Source: Streptomyces sp. CC208A
GTDB taxonomy: Bacteria; Actinomycetota; Actinomycetes; Streptomycetales; Streptomycetaceae
DNA length: 64,000 nucleotides
Reading direction: 5' to 3'
Assembly (NCBI RefSeq): GCF_030010625.1
Contig: NZ_JASCXN010000008.1
Span: forward strand, 62,001 to 126,000
Below are positions 11,135-19,690 of the stretch, piece after piece. The number at the start of each line of letters is the position of its first letter. The first letter of the stretch is position 1. The notes beneath the pieces were generated by a model, which was not told where the DNA came from, made no database searches, and worked only from the letters and a program-made list of their open reading frames with translations. Position numbers and translations under genes: made by a program.

Positions 11135-13084
11135 TCAGTCCTGGGAAACCCGCACGTCAGCGGCCTTCACGAAGGCGATGCGATGGCCGAACTGGATCTG
11201 GTAGTACTCCTCCTGACCCCGCACCACCCGGTGGTTGCTGCTGTCGAACACCGGTGCGTAGTAGTACTCGCCGGGCGTCTTGAGCCCCGCCACGTACTTC
11301 TGCCCCGCGAGCAGCCGGTACGGCAGCGGCGACACGGCCTGCACCGGCACCCCCGCCGGATACGCCGAGGCCTCCGGATACGCCCGCCCGTACACCGGCA
11401 CCTCCGCGAGACCCTCGCGCGGGGTGACCAGCGGCCCCCGCGCGTTCACCGCCGTCGGCGCCGCCTCCGGGTTGTGGAACCACGCCTTCTGCCCCAGATA
11501 CCAGATCGCCGTCCAGTCGCCCCGGCGCTCCGCCACCGCATAGCTCTGCCCCGTGGAGGCGCGCGCCCCGGTGTCGTTGACCCCGGTCGTCGAGTCCTGC
11601 CCGCCGGGCCGCAGCCCGATGTCCTTCACCAGGGGCGCGTCGGCGCTCGGGGCGGTGTGCAGGCGCACCGCGCCGCTGCCGTGCGGCGGGCACGCCTGCC
11701 CGGCGGTCGAACATCCCGTGTAGACCGGCCGGTGGCTCGCGTACTCCGGACGGATCGTCACCACGTCCGCGTCCGGGCCCGCGCTCGGCGTGAGCGGCCG
11801 GCCGAGCAGCCGGAAGTAGTGCGCCCAGTCCCAGTACGGCCCCGGGTCGGTGTGCATGCCGCGGACCGACGAGGCCACCGGGCCCGGCACGTTGTCGTGC
11901 CCGATGATGTGCTGCCGGTCGAGGGGGACGTCGTACCGCTGCGCCAGGTACCGCACCAGCCGGGCCGAGGCGCGGTACATCGCCTCCGTGTACCAGGAGT
12001 CGGGGGCGGTGAGGAAGCCCTCGTGCTCGAGCCCCACCGACTTGGCGTTCACGAACCAGTTCCCGGCGTGCCAGCCGACGTCCTTCAGCGGCAGGTGCTG
12101 GGCGACGTGCCCGTCGGAGGAGCGCAGCGAGTACTGCCAGGAGACGTACGTCGGGTCCTGCACCAGCCGCAGGGTGACGTCCCAGGGCCCCTCGGTGTCG
12201 TGGACGACGATGTAGTCGATCGACTGCGAGACCGGTCGGTCCGCCTTGTCGTGGTTGCCGTAGTCCCCGTCGCCGAACTCCTCGTACGGCGCCGGGATCC
12301 ACTCGCACGCCACCGTCTCCGGGCACTCCACCGGGCCGCGCTCCGGCGCCCGCAGCCCGAGCGCCGCCAACCGGCCCGTCTCCGGCACCACGTCCGGCGC
12401 GGCCGGCAGCGCCACCCGCTGCCCGCTGTCCGTGACCCGCTCCTCGCCGGTCCGGATCACCTCGAAGACGTCGTTCGCGTACGCCGCCGCCGTGGCCGCG
12501 TCGTCGGCGCCCGAGTACCGCGCCACCGCCCCGTACCAGTCGGCCGGGTCCGCGCTCGGCGCGAGCCCGGCCTCCCGCTGGGCCGCGGCGAGCAGCGCCG
12601 CACCGCCCTCGATGTTCGCCGCCGCCGAGGTCCGCAGCTCCTCCGCGGGGATCCCGGAGAGCGCCGACGCCCGCTCCAGGGTCCGCAGCCGCGCGGGCAG
12701 CTCCTCAGGAGAGGGCGGCTCCGTCCCGGCCCCGGTGCGGGCGGGCCGGGCGGTGTCGCCGCGCGCGTCCTCGCCGTCCTCCGAGTGGTGCGGTGCGGAG
12801 CGGGCCAGGGCCGTCGCCGCGTCGGTCAGGTGCATCGGCCCGTAGCCGCCGGTCACACTGGGCGCGCCGGCGTGCCCGTCCCAGCGCGACTGGAGGTAGG
12901 AGACCGCGAGCAGCACGCTCCCCGGCACGCCGTGGCGCTCGGCCGCCGCCTCGAACCGGCGCTGCAGGGAGTCCGCCACCGGCACGTCGGCACCGGCCGG
13001 CGGCGCGCCCGACAGCAGCGGCAGGAGCAGGGCGGCGGACGCGGCGAGGGAGAGCACACGCCCTCGGGACGCGGAACGGAGCAA
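11135..13084 (-). CDS. secreted N-acetylmuramoyl-L-alanine amidase, Amidase_2 type
   Basis: 649 residues from a TTG start at 13084, chosen because GGAGG sits six bases upstream and a signal peptide (RGRVLSLAASAALLLPLLSG) begins at once; the only ATG, at 13168, has no such support. Residues about 38-90 resemble a lytic-transglycosylase/lysozyme N-lobe (LLAVSYLQSRWDGHAG, GGYGPMHL), but the expected catalytic Glu is Gln65. The Amidase_2 domain covers about 285-410, with zinc-binding candidates His295 (VVHDTEG) and His396 (IIGHDN). The C-terminal 200 residues include an SH3-like stretch that may bind the wall. It would cleave the bond between MurNAc and the stem peptide, acting outside the cell in wall turnover. 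Confidence 0.85.
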   Translation of the reverse strand: MLRSASRGRVLSLAASAALLLPLLSGAPPAGADVPVADSLQRRFEAAAERHGVPGSVLLAVSYLQSRWDGHAGAPSVTGGYGPMHLTDAATALARSAPHHSEDGEDARGDTARPARTGAGTEPPSPEELPARLRTLERASALSGIPAEELRTSAAANIEGGAALLAAAQREAGLAPSADPADWYGAVARYSGADDAATAAAYANDVFEVIRTGEERVTDSGQRVALPAAPDVVPETGRLAALGLRAPERGPVECPETVACEWIPAPYEEFGDGDYGNHDKADRPVSQSIDYIVVHDTEGPWDVTLRLVQDPTYVSWQYSLRSSDGHVAQHLPLKDVGWHAGNWFVNAKSVGLEHEGFLTAPDSWYTEAMYRASARLVRYLAQRYDVPLDRQHIIGHDNVPGPVASSVRGMHTDPGPYWDWAHYFRLLGRPLTPSAGPDADVVTIRPEYASHRPVYTGCSTAGQACPPHGSGAVRLHTAPSADAPLVKDIGLRPGGQDSTTGVNDTGARASTGQSYAVAERRGDWTAIWYLGQKAWFHNPEAAPTAVNARGPLVTPREGLAEVPVYGRAYPEASAYPAGVPVQAVSPLPYRLLAGQKYVAGLKTPGEYYYAPVFDSSNHRVVRGQEEYYQIQFGHRIAFVKAADVRVSQD

Positions 13085-13365
13085 GGCAGCCTCCAGGGGT
13101 GGGGGGTGACACGGGGGCGTGCGGGACCGAACCCGTACAGGGGTAGCGGCTCCCGGACCATCCGTCAATCACCCCTCACTCCAGGCGAGTTCCCACGTCA
13201 GTGCCGTGTCGGCGGCCGCACGGGGCGGGTTTCGCGGTGACGGCCCGCCCACCGGCGGCACGTCGGTGGTCTCGACCGATGAGGGGGGGCGGAGACGGCG
13301 AAGCGCCGCACTCCCGGTGTGTCGGCACCGGGTGCGCGGCGCACCCCCGTCTCGCGGCCGGGACC

Positions 13366-14502
13366 TCAGCGCGTCCCGACCGCCGCGCGCACGGCCCGCC
13401 GTGCCATGGCGCAGTCGTGGTGCAGCCGCCTCAGCAGCAGCCGCTGTTCCTCCCCGGGCGTGAGCGCCCCCGAGGCCACCGGCACCGAACCCGCCGGCGG
13501 TGCCTCCCTGATGGTCCGCTGCACGGCCGTCTCGTACGTACGGATCTCCCGCGTCAGCACGATCATCAGGTTCACCAGGAAGGCGTCCCGGGAGGCCGGG
13601 CCCGCCTGCTGGGCGAGCTGGCTGATCTGACGCCGGGCCAGCGGCGCGTCGCCGAGCACCGCCCACAGCGTCGCCAGGTCGTAGCCGGGCAGGTACCAGC
13701 CGGCGTGCTCCCAGTCGACCAGGACCGGACCTGCGGGGGAGAGGAGGATGTTGGAGAGCAGGGCGTCACCGTGACAGAACTGGCCCATGCCCTGCCGCCC
13801 GCCCGCGTGGGCCAGACCGTGCAGCAGCTTCTGCAGGTCGTCCCGGTCGCGGTCGGTGAAGAGCCCGAGCTCGTGGTAGCGCGCGATCCGCGCCCCGTAG
13901 TCCAGCGGCGCGTCGAAGGTCCCGGCCGGCGGCCGCCAGGCGTTGAGCCGGGCGATCGCTCCGAGCGCCGCCCGTACGTCGGCCCGCGGCGGGGCCTCCA
14001 GGGGGTGGCGCGAGAGGGCCGCGGCCCGCCCGGGCATCCGCTCGATCACCAGCGTGCCGTTCTCCGGGTCCGCCGCGATCAGCCGCGGCGCGCGCACCGG
14101 CGGACGGTGACGGACGAAGGAGCGGTAGGACGCTATCTCGTGCCGGAACCGCTCGACCCACGCGGGGGAGTGGTCCAGTAAACACTTCGCCACCGCCGTC
14201 GTGCGTCCGGTCGTCCCGACGATCAGGACGGACCGGCCGCTGCGCCGCAGCACCTGCACCGGGTTGAACTCCGGGCAGATCCGCTGCACCGAGGCGATGG
14301 CGACCTTCAGCTGCGCCCCCTGCGGACCGGAGAGGTCGATCCTGCCGCTGACCCGCGCACCGGGCACGGTGCCGGTCCCGGCCGTCCGGGGCCGGGGCCG
14401 CACGACCTGCGGCGCGGGAGCGAGGTACGGTCCGGCGCCGGCCGGCACCAGGCGGGTCTGCGGCCGGGGCGGGGCGGACACGGAGGACGATGCTGTGTAC
14501 AT
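13366..14502 (-). CDS. aminoglycoside phosphotransferase (APH)-fold protein
   Basis: 378 residues from ATG 14502. The N-terminal 80 residues are Pro/Ala-rich. The kinase-like fold follows, with the APH catalytic loop [13 protein letters not shown] and the metal-binding [19 protein letters not shown]. The family phosphorylates small molecules, and many actinomycete members have no known substrate; resistance cannot be inferred. The likely start has only a distant AAGGGA site. It is transcribed away from the nsdA-like gene, so both face the palindrome-rich region 14655-14709. Confidence 0.75.
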   Translation of the reverse strand: MYTASSSVSAPPRPQTRLVPAGAGPYLAPAPQVVRPRPRTAGTGTVPGARVSGRIDLSGPQGAQLKVAIASVQRICPEFNPVQVLRRSGRSVLIVGTTGRTTAVAKCLLDHSPAWVERFRHEIASYRSFVRHRPPVRAPRLIAADPENGTLVIERMPGRAAALSRHPLEAPPRADVRAALGAIARLNAWRPPAGTFDAPLDYGARIARYHELGLFTDRDRDDLQKLLHGLAHAGGRQGMGQFCHGDALLSNILLSPAGPVLVDWEHAGWYLPGYDLATLWAVLGDAPLARRQISQLAQQAGPASRDAFLVNLMIVLTREIRTYETAVQRTIREAPPAGSVPVASGALTPGEEQRLLLRRLHHDCAMARRAVRAAVGTR

Positions 14503-14654
14503 GGAGGTGACAGATCCCTTCGTGTGCCGACGAATCGCGTGCGTCGCCCCGCCCGCCCCCGGTCCGCACCCTGGGGAAAATGAGGGCCGGTCGACGGGGC
14601 GGGGTGGCGCATACCTACCTGACACCCGCGCGTGGGTAGCGGAACACCGAGCGC

Positions 14655-14674
14655 ACCCTGGCGAACCCTGGCGA
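14655..14674. repeat. tandem 10-bp repeat (ACCCTGGCGA x2)
   Basis: Two exact adjacent copies (14655-14664, 14665-14674) upstream of the nsdA-like gene. The second copy runs into the palindrome at 14668-14685, so the repeat may provide a second half-site for the same protein. Confidence 0.6.
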
Positions 14675-14685
14675 ATAGTCGCCAG
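14668..14685. promoter_or_regulatory. palindrome CTGGCGA-N4-TCGCCAG, operator candidate
   Basis: Perfect 7-bp arms around ATAG, about 55 bases before the GTG of the nsdA-like gene and in its divergent promoter region with the APH-fold gene. This is the geometry of a dimeric repressor site; the binding protein is unknown. Confidence 0.5.
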
Positions 14686-14690
14686 CCCTA

Positions 14691-14709
14691 TGACAGGGGG
14701 CTACTGTCA
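14691..14709. promoter_or_regulatory. second palindrome TGACAG-N7-CTGTCA before nsdA-like gene
   Basis: Perfect 6-bp arms (14691-14696 and 14704-14709) with a 7-base spacer, 6 bases after the first palindrome and 28 bases before the GTG. It could be an operator at or near the transcription start, or a small leader hairpin. Confidence 0.45.
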
Positions 14710-14737
14710 ACTCAGCCGAGAACCTGGGGGCTTAGAC

Positions 14738-16228
14738 GTGACAGGACAGACCAACACCCGCCTGGCGGACCTCTTCGGCCTGGCCGGCTGGTCCAAGGGC
14801 GAACTCGCGAGACTGGTCAACCGGCAGGCGGCGGCCATGGGCCATCCCCAGCTGTCGACCGACACCTCGCGGGTGCGGCGCTGGATCGACAGGGGGGAGA
14901 CCCCGCGCGATCCCGTCCCCCGGGTGCTGGCAGCCCTGTTCACCGAGCGACTCGGCCGTGTCGTGACCATCGAGGACCTCGGGTTCGTACGACGCGGGCG
15001 TGCCGGAACGCGGCAGGACGTCAGGAACAGTGACGAGAACCCTGACGGAATGCCCTGGGCTCCCGACCGTACGGCTGCGGTCCTCACCGAATTCACGGGA
15101 ATGGACCTCATGCTCAACCGACGCGGCCTGATGGGCGCGGGAATCGCGCTCACCGCCGGATCCGCACTCAGCAGTTCCCTGTACGACTGGCTCCGCACCG
15201 AGCCCTCCCGCCCCACCGCGGCCCCCCACGCCACCGATCCCCTCCACGCCGACCCCGCCGGGTACGACCGCTACGAGGCCGCCCCCATCGGGTCGGAGGA
15301 GATCGAGGCGCTGGAGCGCTCCGTGGAGGTCTTCCGCGCCTGGGACGCCTCCCGGGGCGGCGGCCTCCAGCGCAAGGCCGTGGTCGGCCAGCTCAACGAG
15401 GTCGGCGGCATGCTCGCCTACCGCCACGCCGACCACCTCCAGCGGCGCCTGTGGGGTGTGGCCGCCAACCTCGCCGTCCTGGCGGGCTGGATGTCCCACG
15501 ACGTGGGCCTCGAACCCACCGCCCAGCGGTACTTCGTCATCGCCGCCCACGCGGCCCGCGAGAGCGGCGACCGGCCCCGGGCCGGCGAGGCGCTCTCCCG
15601 CGCCGCCCGCCAGATGGTCCACCTGGGCCGGCCGGACGACGCCCTCGACCTGATGAAGCTCGCCAAGTCCGGCGCGGGCGAACGGCTGCTGCCGCGCACC
15701 CAGGCCATGTTCCACACCATCGAGGCGTGGGCGCAGGCGTCGATGGGCCGCGGCCAGGCGATGCGCCGCACCCTCGGCGAGGCCGAGGACCTCTTCGTCT
15801 CCGAGGCCCAGGACAAGACGCCGAGCTGGATGCAGAACTTCGACGAGGCCGACATGCACGGCATGCAGGCGCTCGCCTACCGCACCCTCGCCGAGCACGA
15901 CCCGGCGGCCGCGATCCCCGCCCAGCGCCACGCCAAGCTCGCCCTGGACCTGCGGCGTGACGGCCACGACCGCTCGAAGCTCTTCGACCACATCTCGATG
16001 GCCTCGGCCTGCTTCATCGCCGACGACCCCGAGCAGGCGGACCGCTACGCCCGGCTCGCCCTCATCTCCATGGGCGAGACCTCCTCGCACCGGACCTGGC
16101 ACCGGCTGCGCGAGATGTACCGGCTCACCGGCCAGTACGCGGGCTACTCGAAGATCGAGGACCTGCGGGCCGAGCTGGAGGTCGAGCTGCCGAAGTCGCC
16201 CGAGGCCCCGCGATCGGGGCTGATCTGA
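14738..16228 (+). CDS. nsdA: NsdA-like regulator of development and antibiotic production
   Basis: 496 residues from GTG 14738, eight bases after GGGGG. The N-terminus (TNTRLADLFGLAGWSKGELARLVNRQAAAMGH, then a DTSRVRRWIDRGETPRDPVPRVLAALFTE stretch) looks like an atypical helix-turn-helix. It is followed by a short hydrophobic segment (GLMGAGIALTAGSALSSSLYDW) and helical TPR-like repeats to the end. I recognise the pattern and length of S. coelicolor NsdA, a negative regulator of sporulation and antibiotic synthesis, from memory; paralogues exist, so the symbol is tentative. It converges on the PAS/PP2C phosphatase gene. The two palindromes upstream suggest it is itself repressed. Confidence 0.72.
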   Translation: MTGQTNTRLADLFGLAGWSKGELARLVNRQAAAMGHPQLSTDTSRVRRWIDRGETPRDPVPRVLAALFTERLGRVVTIEDLGFVRRGRAGTRQDVRNSDENPDGMPWAPDRTAAVLTEFTGMDLMLNRRGLMGAGIALTAGSALSSSLYDWLRTEPSRPTAAPHATDPLHADPAGYDRYEAAPIGSEEIEALERSVEVFRAWDASRGGGLQRKAVVGQLNEVGGMLAYRHADHLQRRLWGVAANLAVLAGWMSHDVGLEPTAQRYFVIAAHAARESGDRPRAGEALSRAARQMVHLGRPDDALDLMKLAKSGAGERLLPRTQAMFHTIEAWAQASMGRGQAMRRTLGEAEDLFVSEAQDKTPSWMQNFDEADMHGMQALAYRTLAEHDPAAAIPAQRHAKLALDLRRDGHDRSKLFDHISMASACFIADDPEQADRYARLALISMGETSSHRTWHRLREMYRLTGQYAGYSKIEDLRAELEVELPKSPEAPRSGLI

Positions 16229-16259
16229 GAGCGGGGCACGGCCCCGGGGAGCGGTCCGC

Positions 16260-16289
16260 ACGCGGACGGAGAAGACGCGGACGGAGAAA
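16260..16289. repeat. tandem 15-bp repeat, two copies
   Basis: ACGCGGACGGAGAAG (16260-16274) is followed at once by a copy differing in the last base. It lies between the convergent nsdA-like and PP2C genes; no function is apparent. Confidence 0.6.
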
Positions 16290-16350
16290 GCACGCCGGAT
16301 CGGGCTCCGGCCTGCCCTCCGTACGACTTCCCGTGCCGAGGGCCGCAGTT

Positions 16351-16422
16351 CGGGAACCGGATCAGGAACCGCCTCGGGAACCGGCTCAGAAGCCGCCTCG
16401 GGATCCGGTGCTCAGGAACCGA
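16351..16422. repeat. imperfect 24-bp tandem repeat, three copies
   Basis: Units begin at 16351, 16375 and 16399, each opening CGGGAACCGG or CGGGATCCGG with AGGAACC or AGAAGCC further on. The third runs into the end of the PP2C gene (stop at 16412). No good terminator was found here; the repeats could pair with each other. Confidence 0.55.
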
Positions 16423-17896
16423 CGCGGACGACCATCACGCAGGCGTCGTCCCCCCGCGCTCCCTCGCCGAACTCCTCCAGGACCGACCGCAGGCACTCCT
16501 GCGCGTCCCGCGCCTCCGACAGCCGGGGGGCGAGGGCGAGCAGCCGTGCCACACCGGTGTCGTCGAAGACGCGCGCACCACGGGTCAGACCGTCGGTGTG
16601 CAGCACGAGCACGTCGCCCGGGCGGAGCGGGGTCTCGGTCTCCCCGTACGCGGCCCCTGCCGTCGCCCCGAGGAGGACGCCCTCCGGCCGGCGCAGCGGA
16701 CGCCCCGTCCCGTCGCGGAACAGCAGCGGGGCGGGGTGGCCGGCCTGCGCCCAGGTGAGCGTCTGCGCCACCGGGTCGTAGCGGCAGCACATCGCGCTGC
16801 CCAGGGCGGGCTGGCCGGAGCTCTCCAGGAGCTGGTTGAGGTGGCCCATGAGGGCGCCGGGGCGGATTCCGGCCACGGCCATGCCGCGCAGCGCGCCGAG
16901 CAGCATCGCCATCGAGGAGATCGCCGTCACGCCGTGCCCGGTGAGGTCGCCGACGGTCAGCAGGGCGTCGCCGCAGGGCAGCGCGAGGGCGTCGTACCAG
17001 TCGCCGCCGATCAGGTTGGTGGACGCGGCCGGGAGGTAGTGACCGGCGACGTCGAGCGGGGCGGGGCCGCCGTGCGCGAAGCGGAGCGAACCGCGCCACG
17101 GCGGGAGGACCGCCTCCTGGAGCTCGACCGCGACCCGGCGCTCGGTGCGCTCGATCTGCCGGGTCCGCTCCAGCCTGTCCCGGCTCTCGCGGACGGCCCG
17201 CTCGCTGCGCCGCAGCTCGCTGACGTCCCGCAACACGGCCCACATGGAGGCGGTACAGCCGTCGGCGTCGAGCACCGGCTCGCCGGTCATGTGGACGGTC
17301 CGGATCCTGGCGTCCGTGCGGATGATCCGGAACTCGCCGTCGATCGGCTTCCCGTCGATCAGACAGTCCGTCACCATCGCCTGGAGCAGCGGCTGGTCCT
17401 CGGGGAAGACCACCGTCGGCATCTCGTCGAGCGACATGGGGCCGAGCGCGCGCGAGCGGCCGAAGATCTGGAACAGCTCCTCCGACCAGCTCACCTCGTC
17501 GGTCAGCAGGTTCCACTCGGCGCTGCCGACGCGGCTGAGGAGGGAACCGGTACGGGCCGGCGGCTCGCCGTAGGCGGCCCCGGCGTCGCTCGTGAACGAG
17601 CCGTGGGGGACCGGGGCCTCGTCCTCGGGCGCCTCGTCCCGCTGCCCCGGGAGCGTGCCCACCGGGGCGCCGTCCCGAAGCTGGCCGAATTGTGCCCTCA
17701 GGTCGTCGAGCTGATGCATGGCCAGATCGCACAGTGCGCGCTGCCAGCGCTGTCGGGGATCGTCGTCGTAGGCAGCGGCGTCCCGGCGGACGGCGTCGAC
17801 CTCGCCGCGCAGACGGCGCGTCTGCGAGATCAGCGCGTCCACCGCGCCCGGCTCCGGAGGCTGGGCGGGACGGTCCGCGAACAGAGGGGACGGCAT
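16412..17896 (-). CDS. PAS-domain SpoIIE/PP2C-type protein phosphatase
   Basis: 494 residues from ATG 17896, with CGGAG seven bases upstream (longer frames add unrelated residues). Order: a helical N-terminus; a PAS-like sensor at about 120-230 (SAEWNLLTDEVSWSEELFQIFGRS); a short coiled coil (SERAVRESRDRLERTRQIERTERR); and a PP2C domain from about 255. The metal-binding acids are present in GGDWYD (297-302) and GDLTGHG (316-322), so it should be active. Such enzymes dephosphorylate anti-anti-sigma factors and so release sigma factors of stress or development. No kinase or STAS partner is encoded beside it. It diverges from the pseudo-caspase-like gene. Confidence 0.85.
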   Translation of the reverse strand: MPSPLFADRPAQPPEPGAVDALISQTRRLRGEVDAVRRDAAAYDDDPRQRWQRALCDLAMHQLDDLRAQFGQLRDGAPVGTLPGQRDEAPEDEAPVPHGSFTSDAGAAYGEPPARTGSLLSRVGSAEWNLLTDEVSWSEELFQIFGRSRALGPMSLDEMPTVVFPEDQPLLQAMVTDCLIDGKPIDGEFRIIRTDARIRTVHMTGEPVLDADGCTASMWAVLRDVSELRRSERAVRESRDRLERTRQIERTERRVAVELQEAVLPPWRGSLRFAHGGPAPLDVAGHYLPAASTNLIGGDWYDALALPCGDALLTVGDLTGHGVTAISSMAMLLGALRGMAVAGIRPGALMGHLNQLLESSGQPALGSAMCCRYDPVAQTLTWAQAGHPAPLLFRDGTGRPLRRPEGVLLGATAGAAYGETETPLRPGDVLVLHTDGLTRGARVFDDTGVARLLALAPRLSEARDAQECLRSVLEEFGEGARGDDACVMVVRVGS

Positions 17897-18060
17897 GTCG
17901 TACTCCGATACAGGCGCGGCGCGGCCCAGATGGAAAAGGGGCCTGAGGACGACTGTGGCACAGGGGCGGAGCGCTCGTAAGGGATTCGGCGACACTCGAT
18001 CCGGTGGTGCTTCTGGCATATGTCAAAGGCCCGGCCGTTATCGGCCACGCCACAAGAGGC

Positions 18061-18066
18061 TACGGT
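18061..18066 (+). promoter_or_regulatory. -10 box of a leaderless gene (TACGGT)
   Basis: TACGGT stands six bases before the GTG at 18073, the leaderless spacing. This favours 18073 over 18076 as the start codon. Confidence 0.35.
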
Positions 18067-18072
18067 GCAGGT

Positions 18073-19647
18073 GTGGTGAGTGACGAGGCGAACGGTACGG
18101 CGGGAGCGGTGGGTACGGACACGGGGGAGGCGGCGGTGACTTCGGGCCCTGCGGGTACGGCGGTGCTGCTCGCGGCGGCGCCCGCCGGACGCGGCCGCAC
18201 GATGGACGCGGCCTCCGTGCTGCCCGCGCTCGCCGCGGTGCCGCCCGGCGTCCTCACCGGCACGGCGACCGCGACGCTCGTCGAACTCGCCGACCCCATC
18301 GACCCCCAGGCCGTCCTCACCCGGCTGCGCGCCGCCGCGCAGAGCCCCGGCCCGCTCGTCCTCTACCTCGCGGGCCAGCTCCATCTGGACCGCCGTCAGC
18401 AGCTGCCCCACCTCGCCCTGGCCCGCAGCACCTCGGCGGCCCTGCGGTACACCGCCCTGCCCTGGCACTGGCTCGCGGAGGCGGCGGCGGCCCGTCCGGC
18501 CGGGACGACGACGGTCGTCGCCGACCTGGTCGCGGACCCGGAGACCTGGACCCGCCTCGGCACCGGCACCGACCTGTTGCGCCTGACGCCCTCCCCGGCC
18601 CTCTACGCCCGCGTCACCGCACCCCCGCGCCGGGGCGAACACGCCGCCCCCGACTACCTTCGCGCCTGGGCGGACCAGTGGCGCGCGGGCGCCCGCCTCC
18701 CCTTCCCCGCCCTCCACGCGGAAGCGGCGACCCGCACGCAGTCGCCGCAGGCCCTGTTCCTGACGCCGACCACCCACCCGACGGCCCCGGCGCCGCAGCC
18801 CCCGGCCCAGGTCCCCGCCCCGGCCCCGGTGCCGGCCTCGGCTCACGCCCCGGCCCCGGCCCAACTCCCCGCCCTGGCCCAGACCTCCACCCCGGCCCGA
18901 GCCCCCGCCCCGGCCCAAGCCCCCGCCCCGGGGCCGGCCCAACTCCCCGCCCCGGCCCCGGCCCACCCTCCGGTTCCGGCCCCTGTGCCGGGACCCGCTC
19001 CCGTTCCCGTACCCGTGTCCGGTCCTGCTCCCGTACGCGCGGAGCAGCCCGCCCCCGTCGGGGTCCCGCCCCTCCCCGCGGGCTTCGCGGCGGCTCCGCC
19101 CGTACCGGCGGCACCCCCGGCCCCGGCCGACCCTGAGCTGCGGCGGGAGCCCGTACCGATCCCCGAGGATCCCGAAGTGTCCCCCGGGGCCATGAAGTCG
19201 GTCCCCCCGAAGCGGGAAGGCGAGGAACCGGCCGCGCACGATCCGCACCCCGCGATCCTGTCGGCCGCGATGGCCGGGCGGCACGCCGAGGCGGCGGAGA
19301 TGGCGGCCGCGTGGGAGCGGGACGCGCTGCGGCGGTTCGGGCCCCGGTCGGAGGAGGCGGTGCACTGGATGGAGGTGCGGGCGGACCTGGCCCGGCTGGC
19401 GGACGAACCGGCCCGCAGCTGCGAGTTGTGGCTCGCGGTCGCCGAGGCGCGGCTCGGGCTGCGCCAGCGGCCGGACGACCGGGACGTCGAGGGCGCGGTG
19501 GACCGGGCCCACCACCAGTGGGAGCAGATCACCGACCCGGCCCGCGCCCGCGCCCTCGGCCCCGCCCTCGTCTCCCTCCGCCGCCGCGTCCCGGGCCGCC
19601 GCCCCGGCGCCCTGGAAGCGCTCCGCCGCCGCATGCACGCCCGCTGA
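18073..19647 (+). CDS. pseudo-caspase-like N-domain, Pro-Ala linker and helical C-domain protein
   Basis: 524 residues from GTG 18073. Residues about 30-155 resemble the caspase-like (CHAT/metacaspase) modules of actinomycetes: LVLYLAGQL stands where YxSGHG is expected and VVADLVAD where the LLDCC cysteine would be, so both catalytic residues are missing. A Pro-Ala-Gln low-complexity linker (about 235-360) follows, made of repeated PAPA/PAPV units. The end is a helical TPR-like domain (AAAWERDALRRFGPRSEEAVHWMEVRAD...). It is likely cytosolic, and a scaffold rather than an enzyme. The assignment of the first domain is my reading by eye. A 43-base gap separates it from the PLP enzyme gene. Confidence 0.55.
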   Translation: MVSDEANGTAGAVGTDTGEAAVTSGPAGTAVLLAAAPAGRGRTMDAASVLPALAAVPPGVLTGTATATLVELADPIDPQAVLTRLRAAAQSPGPLVLYLAGQLHLDRRQQLPHLALARSTSAALRYTALPWHWLAEAAAARPAGTTTVVADLVADPETWTRLGTGTDLLRLTPSPALYARVTAPPRRGEHAAPDYLRAWADQWRAGARLPFPALHAEAATRTQSPQALFLTPTTHPTAPAPQPPAQVPAPAPVPASAHAPAPAQLPALAQTSTPARAPAPAQAPAPGPAQLPAPAPAHPPVPAPVPGPAPVPVPVSGPAPVRAEQPAPVGVPPLPAGFAAAPPVPAAPPAPADPELRREPVPIPEDPEVSPGAMKSVPPKREGEEPAAHDPHPAILSAAMAGRHAEAAEMAAAWERDALRRFGPRSEEAVHWMEVRADLARLADEPARSCELWLAVAEARLGLRQRPDDRDVEGAVDRAHHQWEQITDPARARALGPALVSLRRRVPGRRPGALEALRRRMHAR

Positions 19648-19690
19648 CCCGGACGGGCCGGACAGTCCCGTACCCGCGGGAAGGTTCCTC

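Noticed and set aside
13366..14502. Aminoglycoside resistance gene
   Set aside because: The APH fold is present, but the family includes many unrelated small-molecule kinases and nothing here indicates drug specificity.
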